The notes beneath the pieces are model-generated. The model was given only the letters and a program-made list of their open reading frames with translations. It did no database searches and was not told where the DNA came from. DNA of 64,000 bases from Streptomyces sp. JHA26. GTDB taxonomy: Bacteria; Actinomycetota; Actinomycetes; Streptomycetales; Streptomycetaceae. The DNA is taken from contig NZ_BDJC01000032.1 in assembly GCF_002005565.1 (NCBI RefSeq), positions 1 to 64,000 on the forward strand, given 5' to 3'. Position 1 is the stretch's first letter, and the number at the start of each line of letters is the position of its first letter. The position numbers and the translations under genes are program-made. Shown here one piece after another: positions 8,703-17,061 of the stretch.

Positions 8703-9431
8703 GTGAGCGACAACCAACTGCGGATCGTCTGGATCTACCCGGACCTGCTCAGCACGTACGGCGACCAGGGCAACGCCCTGGTCGTGGAGCGCCGGGCCCG
8801 GCAGCGCGGCCTCGACGTGGCACGGCTCGACGTGCGCAGCGACCAGGCCATCCCGACCTCCGGCGACATCTACCTGATCGGCGGCGGCGAGGACCGGCCG
8901 CAGCGGCTCGCGGCCGAACGGCTGCGCCGCGACGGGGGCCTGCACCGGGCGGTGGAGAACGGCGCGATCGTCTTCTCCGTCTGCGCCGGGTACCAGATCC
9001 TCGGCCACGAGTTCATCAACGACCTCGGCCAGCGCGAGCCGGGCCTCGGCCTGCTCGACGTGGTCTCGACCCGCGGCGAGGGCGCGCGGTGCGTGGGCGA
9101 CGTCCTCGGCGACATCGACCCGCGCCTCGGCCTGCCCCCGCTGACCGGCTTCGAGAACCACCAGGGCGTCACCCACCTCGGCCCCACCGCCCGCCCGCTC
9201 GCCCAGGTCCGCTTCGGCAACGGCAACGGCACGGGCGACGGCACGGAGGGCGCGTACAACGACACGGTCTTCGGCACGTACATGCACGGACCCGTGCTCG
9301 CCCGCAACCCGCAGATCGCGGACCTGCTGCTGAAGCTGGCCCTCGACGTGAACGCGCTGCCGCCGACCGACGACCGGTGGTACGAGGCGTTGCGCAACGA
9401 GCGCATCGCGGCGGCGCAGCAGCCCGCATGA
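8703..9431 (+). CDS. gatD: lipid II isoglutaminyl synthase, glutaminase subunit GatD
   Basis: 242-residue class I glutamine amidotransferase of the CobB/CobQ type, supplying ammonia to MurT. The nucleophile elbow is FSVCAGYQILG (Cys at about residue 94), FENHQG follows, and the C-terminal GTYMHGP carries the catalytic His. GTG 8703 is the start. It forms a two-gene unit with murT. A long inverted repeat lies 25 bases after the stop. Confidence 0.93.
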   Translation: MSDNQLRIVWIYPDLLSTYGDQGNALVVERRARQRGLDVARLDVRSDQAIPTSGDIYLIGGGEDRPQRLAAERLRRDGGLHRAVENGAIVFSVCAGYQILGHEFINDLGQREPGLGLLDVVSTRGEGARCVGDVLGDIDPRLGLPPLTGFENHQGVTHLGPTARPLAQVRFGNGNGTGDGTEGAYNDTVFGTYMHGPVLARNPQIADLLLKLALDVNALPPTDDRWYEALRNERIAAAQQPA

Positions 9432-9456
9432 CGCCCTCGAGGCAGCCCGTCTGATG

Positions 9457-9501
9457 GTGCGTCCGCACAGGTGAGCGGGTACGTCCAGTAGGCGGACGCA
9501 C
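9457..9501 (+). terminator. long-looped inverted repeat after gatD
   Basis: GTGCGTCCGC at 9457-9466 is exactly complementary to GCGGACGCAC at 9492-9501, with a 25-base loop and no T-tract. It may terminate or attenuate transcription between gatD and pfkA. The loop is larger than usual, so the call is tentative. Confidence 0.4.
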
Positions 9502-9503
9502 GG

Positions 9504-9533
9504 TTCGGCCCCGCCCCTGTGTACCGCTAGGGT
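9504..9533 (+). promoter_or_regulatory. possible pfkA promoter
   Basis: TAGGGT at 9528-9533 fits a Streptomyces -10 (TANNNT). TTCGGC at 9504 would be a poor -35 with an 18-base spacer. It lies 65 bases before the pfkA start. Weak evidence. Confidence 0.3.
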
Positions 9534-9597
9534 GGCGGGGAACCGAACCGGACAGCGCGGTCCGGACCCGTGCCACGTTGAGAAGGTAATTCGGGCT

Positions 9598-10623
9598 ATG
9601 CGCATTGGTGTCCTCACGTCCGGCGGTGACTGCCCCGGCCTGAACGCCGTCATCCGGTCCGTCGTGCACCGCGCCGTCGTCGACCACGGCGACGAGGTCA
9701 TCGGCTTCCGGGACGGCTGGAAGGGCCTCCTGGAGTGTGACTACCTCAAGCTCGACCTCGACGCCGTCGGCGGCATCCTGGCCCGCGGCGGCACCATCCT
9801 CGGCTCCTCCCGGGTCCGTCCCGAGCACCTGCGGGACGGTGTGGAGCGGGCCCGCGGCCACGTCGAGGAACTCGGCCTCGACGCGATCATCCCGATCGGC
9901 GGCGAGGGCACGCTGAAGGCGGCCCGGCTGCTGTCCGACAACGGCCTGCCGATCGTCGGCGTGCCGAAGACCATCGACAACGACATAGCGGTCACCGACG
10001 TCACCTTCGGCTTCGACACGGCCGTGACCGTCGCCACCGAGGCCCTCGACCGGCTCAAGACCACCGCCGAGTCCCACCAGCGGGTGCTCATCGTGGAGGT
10101 CATGGGCCGGCACACCGGCTGGATCGCCCTGCACTCGGGCATGGCCGCCGGTGCCCACGCCGTCGTCGTCCCGGAGCGGCCCTTCGACATCGACGAGCTG
10201 ACCGCCAAGGTCGGCGAGCGGTTCTCGGCGGGCAAGCGGTTCGCCATAGTGGTGGCCGCGGAGGGCGCCAAGCCGAGGCCGGGCACCATGGACTTCGACG
10301 AGGGCGGCAAGGACGTCTACGGCCACGAGCGCTTCGCCGGGATCGCCCGCCAGCTCTCGATCGAGCTGGAGGATCGGCTCGGCAAGGAGGCCCGGCCGGT
10401 GATCCTCGGGCACGTCCAGCGGGGCGGGACGCCCACGGCGTACGACCGGGTGCTGGCCACGCGGTTCGGGTGGCACGCGGTGGAGGCGGTGCACCGCGGG
10501 GAGTTCGGGATGATGACGGCCCTGCGCGGGACGGACATCACGATGGTGTCGCTGGCCGAGGCCGTGGAGAGCCTGAAGACGGTGCCGGACGCGCGGTACG
10601 CGGAAGCGGAGTGCGTGCTCTGA
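9598..10623 (+). CDS. pfkA: ATP-dependent 6-phosphofructokinase
   Basis: 341-residue phosphofructokinase phosphorylating fructose 6-phosphate to the 1,6-bisphosphate in glycolysis. Motifs seen: TSGGDCPGLNAVIR (nucleotide site), IGGEGTLKAA, PKTIDNDIAVTD (catalytic Asp) and EVMGRHTGWIA. The GGEGT version has Gly where PPi-dependent actinomycete enzymes have Asp (GGEDT), which supports ATP as donor. ATG 9598 follows GAGAAGG. Streptomyces carry several pfkA paralogues; I believe this is the pfkA3-type locus, from memory of gene order. A strong terminator follows 51 bases after the stop. Confidence 0.93.
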   Translation: MRIGVLTSGGDCPGLNAVIRSVVHRAVVDHGDEVIGFRDGWKGLLECDYLKLDLDAVGGILARGGTILGSSRVRPEHLRDGVERARGHVEELGLDAIIPIGGEGTLKAARLLSDNGLPIVGVPKTIDNDIAVTDVTFGFDTAVTVATEALDRLKTTAESHQRVLIVEVMGRHTGWIALHSGMAAGAHAVVVPERPFDIDELTAKVGERFSAGKRFAIVVAAEGAKPRPGTMDFDEGGKDVYGHERFAGIARQLSIELEDRLGKEARPVILGHVQRGGTPTAYDRVLATRFGWHAVEAVHRGEFGMMTALRGTDITMVSLAEAVESLKTVPDARYAEAECVL

Positions 10624-10674
10624 TTTCGCGGAGCCGCCCGTCGATACGGTCCCGCGCCCCTTCGGGAGCGCTCC

Positions 10675-10708
10675 ACCGCCCCCGGTGACGGAAGTCGCCG
10701 GGGGCGGT
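10675..10708 (+). terminator. intrinsic terminator after pfkA
   Basis: An 11-bp perfect stem, ACCGCCCCCGG at 10675-10685 with CCGGGGGCGGT at 10698-10708 and a 12-base loop, is followed by a short T-rich stretch. It separates pfkA from the ctaG-like gene. Confidence 0.75.
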
Positions 10709-10773
10709 TCTAGTCTTGCTTCGGACAGACGGCGCTCAACCGCGCTCAACCCCCACGAAACAGGAGCCGGCGG

Positions 10774-11724
10774 ATGGATCACAGCGGGCACGGCATGACG
10801 ATGGATCTGCCGCCGTTCACGCTGGGGCGAGGTCTCGGCTGGTCGGCGGACCCCTTCTTCCTGATCGCCTGCCTGGTGGGCCTGGCGCTGTACGGCTGGG
10901 GTGTCGTCCGTCTGACGCGGCGCGGCGACAAGTGGCCCGTGGGACGGACCGTCGGCTTCGTCACCGGTGTGCTGAGCATCGGGCTGATGATGTGCACCCG
11001 GCTGAACGACTACGGCATGGTCATGTTCAGCGTGCACATGGTGCAGCACATGGTGATCAGCATGGTCTCGCCGATCCTGCTGCTGCTCGGCGCCCCCATC
11101 ACCCTGGCGCTGCGGGCGCTGCCCACGGCGGGCCGGGGCCGCAAGGGACCGCGCGAACTGCTGCTGATGCTGCTGCACAGCCGCTACATGCGGATCATCA
11201 CGCACCCCGTGTTCACCATCCCGCTGTTCATCGCGAGCCTGTACGCGCTGTACTTCACGCCGCTCTTCGACTTCCTGATGGGCTCCAGGGCCGGGCACGT
11301 CGGGATGATGGTGCACTTCCTCGCCGTCGGCCTGGTCTTCTTCTGGCCGATCATGGGCGTGGACCCGGGCCCGCACCGGCCGGGCCACCTGATGCGGATG
11401 CTGGAGCTGTTCGCGGGCATGCCGTTCCACGCGTTCTTCGGCATCGCCCTGATGATGGCCTCCTCCCCCATGGTCGACACGTTCGAGAACCCTCCCGCGT
11501 CGCTGGGCGTCGACGCGCTCTCCGACCAGAACGCGGCGGGCGGCATCGCCTGGGCGTTCAGTGAGGTCCCGTCCGTCCTGGTGCTGCTCGCCCTGGTGGC
11601 CCAGTGGTACGCGTCGGACCGGCGACAGGCCCGGCGCACCGACCGGGCCGCCGACCGCGACGGCGACAAGGAGCTCGAGGCGTACAACGCCTACCTGGCC
11701 TCGCTGAACGCACGCGGCAGCTGA
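10774..11724 (+). CDS. CtaG-like cytochrome c oxidase assembly membrane protein
   Basis: 316-residue integral membrane protein with about seven hydrophobic segments. It fits the caa3_CtaG/DUF1404-like family associated with copper delivery to cytochrome oxidase. The N-terminus is His/Met rich (MDHSGHGMTM). His residues recur in and near membrane segments (SVHMVQHMVISM, MMVHFLAVGL, GMPFHAFFGIAL), consistent with metal handling. The C-terminal 35 residues are charged and cytoplasmic. ATG 10774 follows AGGAG. No oxidase structural genes are adjacent, so the target enzyme is unknown. Confidence 0.85.
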   Translation: MDHSGHGMTMDLPPFTLGRGLGWSADPFFLIACLVGLALYGWGVVRLTRRGDKWPVGRTVGFVTGVLSIGLMMCTRLNDYGMVMFSVHMVQHMVISMVSPILLLLGAPITLALRALPTAGRGRKGPRELLLMLLHSRYMRIITHPVFTIPLFIASLYALYFTPLFDFLMGSRAGHVGMMVHFLAVGLVFFWPIMGVDPGPHRPGHLMRMLELFAGMPFHAFFGIALMMASSPMVDTFENPPASLGVDALSDQNAAGGIAWAFSEVPSVLVLLALVAQWYASDRRQARRTDRAADRDGDKELEAYNAYLASLNARGS

Positions 11725-12014
11725 GCGCCGGCCGCCACCTGCTGCCGTGCCCGCTCGGGACTGCCGCCCGGACGTGTGCTCCGCACGGGAGGCGCGGCCG
11801 GTGTCGTGCGCGGGCCCGTACGACGAGCGGGTGCGCGGCTTCACGCGGCCGGCCGCCGACGTCACGTCCGCCGCGGATTCGGCCTCTCCCCGTACGGGAC
11901 CGGCTCCCGGACCTCAGCAGGGACCGGAAAACCGGTACGCATATCGCCGTACGCCCCGTACGGCGGCGGAACCGGGGCACCATGGAGGGCAACGGACCTG
12001 AGGAGGGTGTCGCG

Positions 12015-12185
12015 ATGCCCGGTTCCACGGACAGTTCCACGAAGACGATGGGGGCGCTCACCATCGGCGGCCTGGTCGCGGTGACGGCCTACACGGTGGC
12101 GCTCGGCAGCAACGGCTGGCTGTGGTTCGGCTGGGTCGTCCTCGGCCTGATCACGGTCGCGATGGTCGCCACGCGCAGCACCTGA
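12015..12185 (+). CDS. small membrane protein
   Basis: 56-residue protein starting MPGSTDSSTKTMGALTIG with two hydrophobic stretches (about residues 13-30 and 34-50). ATG 12015 is preceded by a good GGAGG at 12002-12006, which supports a real gene despite the size. The 290 bases upstream show no convincing gene. It converges on the histidine kinase gene. Function unknown. Confidence 0.7.
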   Translation: MPGSTDSSTKTMGALTIGGLVAVTAYTVALGSNGWLWFGWVVLGLITVAMVATRST

Positions 12186-12201
12186 GCCGTGCCGGCCGCC
12201 C

Positions 12202-13416
12202 TCATTCGCGGCCGAGCCGCCCGGCCGAGTGGACGCCCGGCTGGTACTTGGGCAGCCGGACCGTGATCTTCATGCCGGCGCCGACGGCCGTCTCGATGAC
12301 GAGGCCGTGGTCGTCGCCGTAGACCTGGCGGAGCCGGTCGTCGACGTTGGACAGGCCGATGCCGCCCGACGGGCTGACCTCGCGCGCGAGGATGCGGCGC
12401 AGCAGGGCGGGGTCCATCCCCGCGCCGTCGTCCTCGATGACGACCAGCGCCTCGGCGCCCGCGTCCTGCGCGGTGATCTGGATGTGGCACGCGCCCGAGG
12501 ACACGGCCTTGCCCTCCAGGCCGTGCTTGACGGCGTTCTCGACGAGCGGCTGGAGACAGAGGAAGGGCAGGGCGACCGGCAGCACCTCGGGGGCGACCTG
12601 GAGGGTGACGGAGAGGCGGTCGCCGAAGCGTGCCCGCACGAGCGCCAGGTAGTGGTCGATGGCGTGCAGCTCGTCGGCGAGGGTGGTGAAGTCGCCGTGC
12701 CGGCGGAACGAGTAGCGGGTGAAGTCGGCGAACTCCAGCAGCAGCTCGCGGGCGCGCTCGGGGTCGGTGCGCACGAAGGACGCGATGACCGCGAGCGAGT
12801 TGAAGATGAAGTGCGGGGAGATCTGGGCCCGCAGTGCCTTGATCTCGGCCTCGATGAGCCGGGTGCGGGACTGGTCGAGGTCGGCCAGCTCCAGCTGGAC
12901 CGACACCCAGCGGGCCACCTCCCCCGCCGCCCGGACCAGGACGGCGGACTCACGGGGCGCGCAGGCGACGAGGGCGCCGTGCACCCGGTCGTCGACGGTG
13001 AGCGGGGCCACGACCGCCCAGCGCACCGCGCAGTCGGGGGTGTCGCAGGTGAGCCGGAAGGCCTCGCCGCGGCCGGTCTCCAGCGGGCCGGCGAGGCGCT
13101 CCATGATCTCGGCGCGGTGGTGGGCGCCCACGCCGTCCCAGACCAGGACCTCCTTGTGGTCGGCCAGGCACAGCGCGTCGGTGCCGAGCAGGGAGCGCAG
13201 CTTGCGGGCCGACTTGCGGGCGGTCTCCCCGGTCAGGCCGGCGCGCAGCGGCGGGGTGGCGAGGGAGGCGGTGTGCAGGGTCTGGAAGGTGGCGTGCTCG
13301 ACCGGGGTGCCGAGCCCGCCGAGGTGCTGCGGCCGGGCGGTGCGCCGCCCCAGCCAGAAACCCGCGGCCAGCAGGGGCAGTACGGCGACGACCAGGCCCG
13401 CCAGGAAACCGCTCAC
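12202..13416 (-). CDS. LytS/YehU-type sensor histidine kinase
   Basis: 404-residue kinase. An N-terminal hydrophobic segment (LAGLVVAVLPLLAAGFWLG) is followed by a GAF-like region and then the His_kinase/HATPase pair. The phospho-acceptor His is in ISPHFIFNSLAVIASF, the N box is in LVENAVKHGLEGK and the G boxes are EDDGAGMD and GGIGLSNVDDRL. This is the LytS class that partners LytTR regulators; the LytTR gene lies three genes upstream in the same operon. GTG 13416 follows GGGGAGG and overlaps the symporter stop by 4 bases (GTGA), so translation is coupled. It probably senses the substrate state of the co-encoded transporter, as in enteric BtsS/YpdA systems. Confidence 0.9.
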   Translation of the reverse strand: MSGFLAGLVVAVLPLLAAGFWLGRRTARPQHLGGLGTPVEHATFQTLHTASLATPPLRAGLTGETARKSARKLRSLLGTDALCLADHKEVLVWDGVGAHHRAEIMERLAGPLETGRGEAFRLTCDTPDCAVRWAVVAPLTVDDRVHGALVACAPRESAVLVRAAGEVARWVSVQLELADLDQSRTRLIEAEIKALRAQISPHFIFNSLAVIASFVRTDPERARELLLEFADFTRYSFRRHGDFTTLADELHAIDHYLALVRARFGDRLSVTLQVAPEVLPVALPFLCLQPLVENAVKHGLEGKAVSSGACHIQITAQDAGAEALVVIEDDGAGMDPALLRRILAREVSPSGGIGLSNVDDRLRQVYGDDHGLVIETAVGAGMKITVRLPKYQPGVHSAGRLGRE

Positions 13417-15185
13417 GGTGCCGCCTCCCCGCACGGCTCGTCCGCGCGCCGTTCCCCGGTCCGCAGCTCCTCGGTCCGCAGCTCACCGGTGCCGAGCTCC
13501 TCGGGCAGGTGGAAGCGGGCCAGGATCGCCGCCGTCCCGGCGGGCACCCGGCCCGGGGTGGCCAGGGAGACCAGGACCATGGTGAGGAAGCCCAGCGGCA
13601 CCGACCACAGGGCGGGCCAGGCCAGCAGCGCGTGCAGGGTACCGCCGTCCGGGAAGCCGCCCATGGTCGCGGCGACGGCGAGCAGCGCGGAGCCGCCGCC
13701 GACCAGCATCCCGGCCGCCGCGCCGGGCGGGGTCAGCCGCCGCCACCAGATGCCGAGGACGAGCAGCGGGCAGAAGGAGGATGCGGACACGGCGAAGGCG
13801 AGGCCGACGGCGTCGGCGACCGGCAGCCCGCCGACCAGGGCGCTCGCCGCCAGGGGAACGGCCATGGCGAGGACGGTGCCGAGGCGGAAGTGCGGTACGC
13901 CCCGGGACGGCAGCACGTCCTGGGTGAGGACGCCCGCGACGGCCATGGTCAGCCCGGACGCCGTGGACAGGAACGCGGCGAAGGCGCCGCCCGCGACCAG
14001 GGCGCCGAGCAGGTCGCCGCCCACTCCCCCGATCATCCGGTCCGGCAGCAGCAGGGCGGCGGCGTCGGCGTCGCCGGTGAGGGTCAGCTCGGGGGCGTAG
14101 AGGCGGCCGAGGGCGCCGTAGACGGGCGGCAGCAGGTAGAAGGCGCCGATCAGACCGAGGACGGCGACGGTGGTGCGGCGGGCGGCGACCCCGTGCGGGC
14201 TGGTGTAGAAGCGGACCACGACGTGGGGCAGGCCCATGGTGCCGAGGAAGGTGGCGAGGATCAGCCCGTACGTCGCGTACAGCGGGCGTTCGGTGCGGCT
14301 CTCGGCGCGCGAGGGCGACAGGGCGTCGTCGGCGCCGCGTCCGGCGGCCGGGACCGGGGTGCCCTCGGCGAAGGTGAGGCCGGTGCCGGCCTCGATGCGG
14401 TGGGTGCCGGTGGGGAGCCGGAGGCGGGTGCCGTCGAGGGCGCGGCCGTCCACGGTGCCGTCGACGGTGACGGTGAGCGGCCGGTCGAGCTTGAGGGTGA
14501 GGGTGTCGCCGACCCTGACGGTCCGCTGCTCGCGGAAGGCGGCCGGTTCCTCGAAGGCGCGGCCGGGTGCGCCGTCGCCCTGCCAGGCCAGCACCAGGAA
14601 GAGCGCCGGGACGAGCAGGGCGGTGAGCTTCAGCCAGTACTGGAAGGCCTGTACGAAGGTGATGCTGCGCATGCCGCCGGCGGCGACGATGGCGATGACG
14701 ACGACGGCGACGATCACCCCGCCGAGCCGGTCGGGCGCGCCGGTCAGCACGGTCAGCGTCAGCCCGGCGCCCTGGAGCTGGGGCAGCAGGTACAGCCAGC
14801 CGACGCCGACGACGAAGGCGCCCGCCAGCCGTCGCACCGCCTGGGAGGCGAGCCGGGCCTCGGCGAAGTCGGGCAGCGTGTAGGCGCCGGAGCGGCGCAG
14901 CGGAGCGGCGACGAACAGGAGCAGGACCAGGTATCCGGCGGTGTAGCCGACCGGGTACCAGAGCATGTCGGAGCCCTGGACGAGGACCAGGCCGGCGATG
15001 CCGAGGAAGGACGCGGCGGAGAGGTACTCGCCGCTGATGGCGGCGGCGTTGAGGCGGGGGCCGACGGTGCGGGAGGCGACGTAGAAGTCGGAGGTGGTGC
15101 GGGAGACGCGCAGGCCGAACGCGCCGACGAGGACGGTGGCGACGGCGACGAGGGCGACGGCGGGTATCGCGTAGGCCGGGTTCAT
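13413..15185 (-). CDS. sodium:solute symporter, acetate/monocarboxylate type
   Basis: 590-residue member of the sodium:solute symporter family, resembling ActP/MctC carriers of acetate or other short monocarboxylates. Hydrophobic helices fill the protein, with the conserved AISGEYLSAASFLGIAGL and GGAFAAFLSTASGL segments. Odd: between about residues 205 and 300 there is a hydrophilic, strand-rich insertion (VGDTLTLKLDRPLTVTVDG and following), presumably extracytoplasmic. The C-terminal tail repeats ELRTEELRTGER at DNA and protein level. It follows a DUF485 gene by 22 bases, the same pairing as yjcH-actP, and precedes its putative kinase with overlap. Substrate is inferred. Confidence 0.88.
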   Translation of the reverse strand: MNPAYAIPAVALVAVATVLVGAFGLRVSRTTSDFYVASRTVGPRLNAAAISGEYLSAASFLGIAGLVLVQGSDMLWYPVGYTAGYLVLLLFVAAPLRRSGAYTLPDFAEARLASQAVRRLAGAFVVGVGWLYLLPQLQGAGLTLTVLTGAPDRLGGVIVAVVVIAIVAAGGMRSITFVQAFQYWLKLTALLVPALFLVLAWQGDGAPGRAFEEPAAFREQRTVRVGDTLTLKLDRPLTVTVDGTVDGRALDGTRLRLPTGTHRIEAGTGLTFAEGTPVPAAGRGADDALSPSRAESRTERPLYATYGLILATFLGTMGLPHVVVRFYTSPHGVAARRTTVAVLGLIGAFYLLPPVYGALGRLYAPELTLTGDADAAALLLPDRMIGGVGGDLLGALVAGGAFAAFLSTASGLTMAVAGVLTQDVLPSRGVPHFRLGTVLAMAVPLAASALVGGLPVADAVGLAFAVSASSFCPLLVLGIWWRRLTPPGAAAGMLVGGGSALLAVAATMGGFPDGGTLHALLAWPALWSVPLGFLTMVLVSLATPGRVPAGTAAILARFHLPEELGTGELRTEELRTGERRADEPCGEAAP

Positions 15186-15207
15186 CGGGGCGTCACGGCT
15201 CTTCTCG

Positions 15208-15567
15208 TCACCGGTCCTCGACGAGGCGGACGAAGTCGCGTTCGTTGCGTTCGGCGCGGCGCACGTACCAGCGGGCGAGGAGGACGAGCGGGGCGTACAG
15301 GCCGAAGCCGAGGACGGCCCACTCCAGGCGGTGGGCGTCCGGCATCACCGCGAACAGCAGCGGCAGCGGGCCGACGAGCAGCCCGAGCACGGCGAACGCG
15401 GTGAGGCCGGCGCGCAGCTGGCTGAGCATCAGGGAGCGGACGTAGGTGTGGCCGAGGGTGGTCTGCTCGTCGATCTCGGTGCGCGGGCGGTAGTAGGCGG
15501 AGGCCCGCAGGGTGCGCCGGGGCGGGCCGGTGACGGTGACGCGGCGTTCGGCGGGGTCCTGGGGCAC
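15208..15567 (-). CDS. DUF485-like small membrane protein
   Basis: 119-residue protein with two hydrophobic segments (about residues 53-73 and 80-98), preceded by a polar N-terminus and followed by RRAERNERDFVRLVEDR. Its place directly before a sodium:solute symporter matches DUF485 (YjcH) proteins, which accompany ActP-type carriers with unknown role. GTG 15567 is three bases after the LytTR regulator stop. The N-terminal 40 residues are longer than in YjcH. Confidence 0.75.
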   Translation of the reverse strand: MPQDPAERRVTVTGPPRRTLRASAYYRPRTEIDEQTTLGHTYVRSLMLSQLRAGLTAFAVLGLLVGPLPLLFAVMPDAHRLEWAVLGFGLYAPLVLLARWYVRRAERNERDFVRLVEDR

Positions 15568-15570
15568 GTC

Positions 15571-16329
15571 TCACCGCCTCCGCAGGAGCAGGTCCCGCAG
15601 TTCGCGGGCGTGGCGGCGGCTGACCTGGAGCTCCTCGGTGCCGACCAGCACGCTGACCGTGCCGGCGTCCAGGCGGAGTTCGCCGATGTGGCGCAGGGCG
15701 ACCAGGTGGCGGCGGTGGATGCGGACGAAACCGCGGGCGCGCCAGCGCTCCTCCAGGGTGGACAGCGGGATGCGGACGAGGTGGCTGCCCCGGTCGGTGT
15801 GCAGGCGGGCGTAGTCGCCCCGGGCCTCGACGTGCGTGATGTCGTCGACGGCCACGAAGCGGGTGACGCCGCCGAGCTCGACGGGGATGTGGTCGGGGTC
15901 CGGTTCGTGCACGGGTATGCGGGGGGCCGCGCCGGCGGTGCCGCGCTGTTCGACGACGCGGCGCACCGCCTCGGCCAGCCGTTCCGTGCGGACGGGTTTG
16001 AGGACGTAGTCGACGGCCTCGAGGTCGAAGGCCTGGACGGCGAAGTCCTCGTGCGCGGTGACGAAGACGACCAGCGGTGGCCGGGCGAAGCCGGTCAGCA
16101 GCCGGGCGAGGTCCAGTCCGTCGAGGCCGGGCATCTGGATGTCGAGGAAGACGACGTCGATGGCCTCGGGGCCGTGCGGGCCGGACTCCAGGGCCCGGTT
16201 GATGCGGCGCAGGGCCTCGGTGGCGTCGCCGGCGCCCTCCACGCTGCCGATCCGTGGATCGGCGCCCAGCAGGTAGAGCAGTTCCTCCAGCGAGGGACGT
16301 TCGTCGTCGACGGCGAGGGCGCGCAGCAT
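15571..16329 (-). CDS. LytTR-family response regulator
   Basis: 252-residue regulator. The receiver domain is residues 1-120, with acidic pocket VDDE, phospho-acceptor Asp in VVFLDIQMPGLDG and Lys in DYVLKPVR. A C-terminal LytTR DNA-binding domain covers about residues 150-250 (GDYARLHTDRGSHLVR, FVRIHRRHLVALRHI). It is the first gene of a tight leftward operon with DUF485, symporter and LytS kinase, so it very likely controls uptake of the transporter substrate. TACACT on the minus strand ends eight bases before ATG, so the leader is nearly absent. A perfect GGACACGTGTCC palindrome overlaps the -35 position. Confidence 0.92.
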   Translation of the reverse strand: MLRALAVDDERPSLEELLYLLGADPRIGSVEGAGDATEALRRINRALESGPHGPEAIDVVFLDIQMPGLDGLDLARLLTGFARPPLVVFVTAHEDFAVQAFDLEAVDYVLKPVRTERLAEAVRRVVEQRGTAGAAPRIPVHEPDPDHIPVELGGVTRFVAVDDITHVEARGDYARLHTDRGSHLVRIPLSTLEERWRARGFVRIHRRHLVALRHIGELRLDAGTVSVLVGTEELQVSRRHARELRDLLLRRR

Positions 16330-16337
16330 GAACGTGG

Positions 16338-16373
16338 AGTGTAGGGGGAATCGGGACGCTTGGACACGTGTCC
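16338..16373 (-). promoter_or_regulatory. promoter of the LytTR operon with overlapping palindrome
   Basis: On the minus strand, TGTCCA (-35-like) and TACACT (-10) are separated by 17 bases, and TACACT ends eight bases before the ATG. The perfect 12-bp palindrome GGACACGTGTCC at 16362-16373 covers the -35, the position expected for a repressor or activator site. Confidence 0.55.
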
Positions 16374-16419
16374 GGCGTGCGGGTTCCCGCCGGGCCGGGG
16401 CGGTCGGGCGCCGGCTGGC

Positions 16420-16434
16420 TACAGTGCGGGCATG
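16420..16434 (+). promoter_or_regulatory. leaderless-type -10 element of the lrp gene
   Basis: TACAGT at 16420-16425 is followed by exactly six bases and then the ATG at 16432. Transcription would start at the A of ATG. No Shine-Dalgarno is present. Confidence 0.5.
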
Positions 16435-16935
16435 AACAGCAGGCCCTCGCCCTTCGACGAGCTCGACCGGAAGATCGTCACCGCCCTGATGGCGAACGCC
16501 AGGACGTCCTTCGCGGAGATCGGCGCGGAGATCGGGCTGTCCGCGACGGCGGTCAAGCGCCGGGTGGACCGGCTGCGCGAGACCGGTGTGATCACCGGGT
16601 TCACGGCGACGGTGCGGCCGTCCGCGCTGGGCTGGCGCACCGAGGCGTACGTGGAGGTGTACTGCGAGGGGGCGGCCCCGCCGAGGCGGCTGGCCGAGGT
16701 CGTGCGGGGCTATCCGGAGATCACGGCGGCGATGACGGTGACCGGCGGGGCGGACGCGCTGCTGCACGTGCGGGCGCGGGACGTGGAGCACTTCGAGGAG
16801 GTGCTGGAGCGGATCCGGGCGGAGCCGTTCATCCGGAAGACGATCAGTGTGATGGTGCTGTCGCACCTGCTGCCGGACAGTCCGGAGGCCGGGGCGAACC
16901 ATCCGGCACCCCAGGGCGCAGCAGACGTGCGCTGA
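16432..16935 (+). CDS. Lrp/AsnC family regulator
   Basis: 167-residue feast/famine regulator. The N-terminal winged HTH (FDELDRKIVTALMANARTSF, then LSATAVKRRVDRLRETG) is followed by the RAM ligand-binding domain (EAYVEVYCEG, MTVTGGADALLHVRARDVEHF). It lies 126 bases upstream of ddaH-rocD in the same direction, so it is the likely regulator of arginine/ornithine catabolism, with an amino acid as effector (inference). ATG 16432 shows no ribosome binding site but a TACAGT six bases upstream. Confidence 0.9.
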   Translation: MNSRPSPFDELDRKIVTALMANARTSFAEIGAEIGLSATAVKRRVDRLRETGVITGFTATVRPSALGWRTEAYVEVYCEGAAPPRRLAEVVRGYPEITAAMTVTGGADALLHVRARDVEHFEEVLERIRAEPFIRKTISVMVLSHLLPDSPEAGANHPAPQGAADVR

Positions 16936-16983
16936 ACCGCCCGAGAACGCAGCGATCGTGCGCCGACACGCAGCTCTCGTCGC

Positions 16984-17013
16984 TTGTCGCCCGTCCCGGT
17001 CGCTTCCTACCGT
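16984..17013 (+). promoter_or_regulatory. ddaH-rocD promoter
   Basis: TTGTCG (-35) at 16984-16989 and TACCGT (-10) at 17008-17013 are separated by 18 bases, about 50 bases before the ddaH start. A partial dyad, CGCAGCGATCGTGCG at 16948-16962, lies upstream and could bind the neighbouring Lrp regulator. Confidence 0.55.
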
Positions 17014-17061
17014 GGAGTCGTCCCGCAGTCACCGTCCGTGAGGAAACGGAGGCACCCCTCT

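Noticed and set aside
9169..11865. About 900-codon minus-strand open frame
   Set aside because: Antisense to gatD, pfkA and ctaG, all well supported. The low-complexity His/Arg/Gly product has no recognisable domain.
11725..12014. Possible small gene between the ctaG-like gene and the small membrane protein
   Set aside because: Short open frames exist but none has a ribosome binding site, normal codon bias or a recognisable product.
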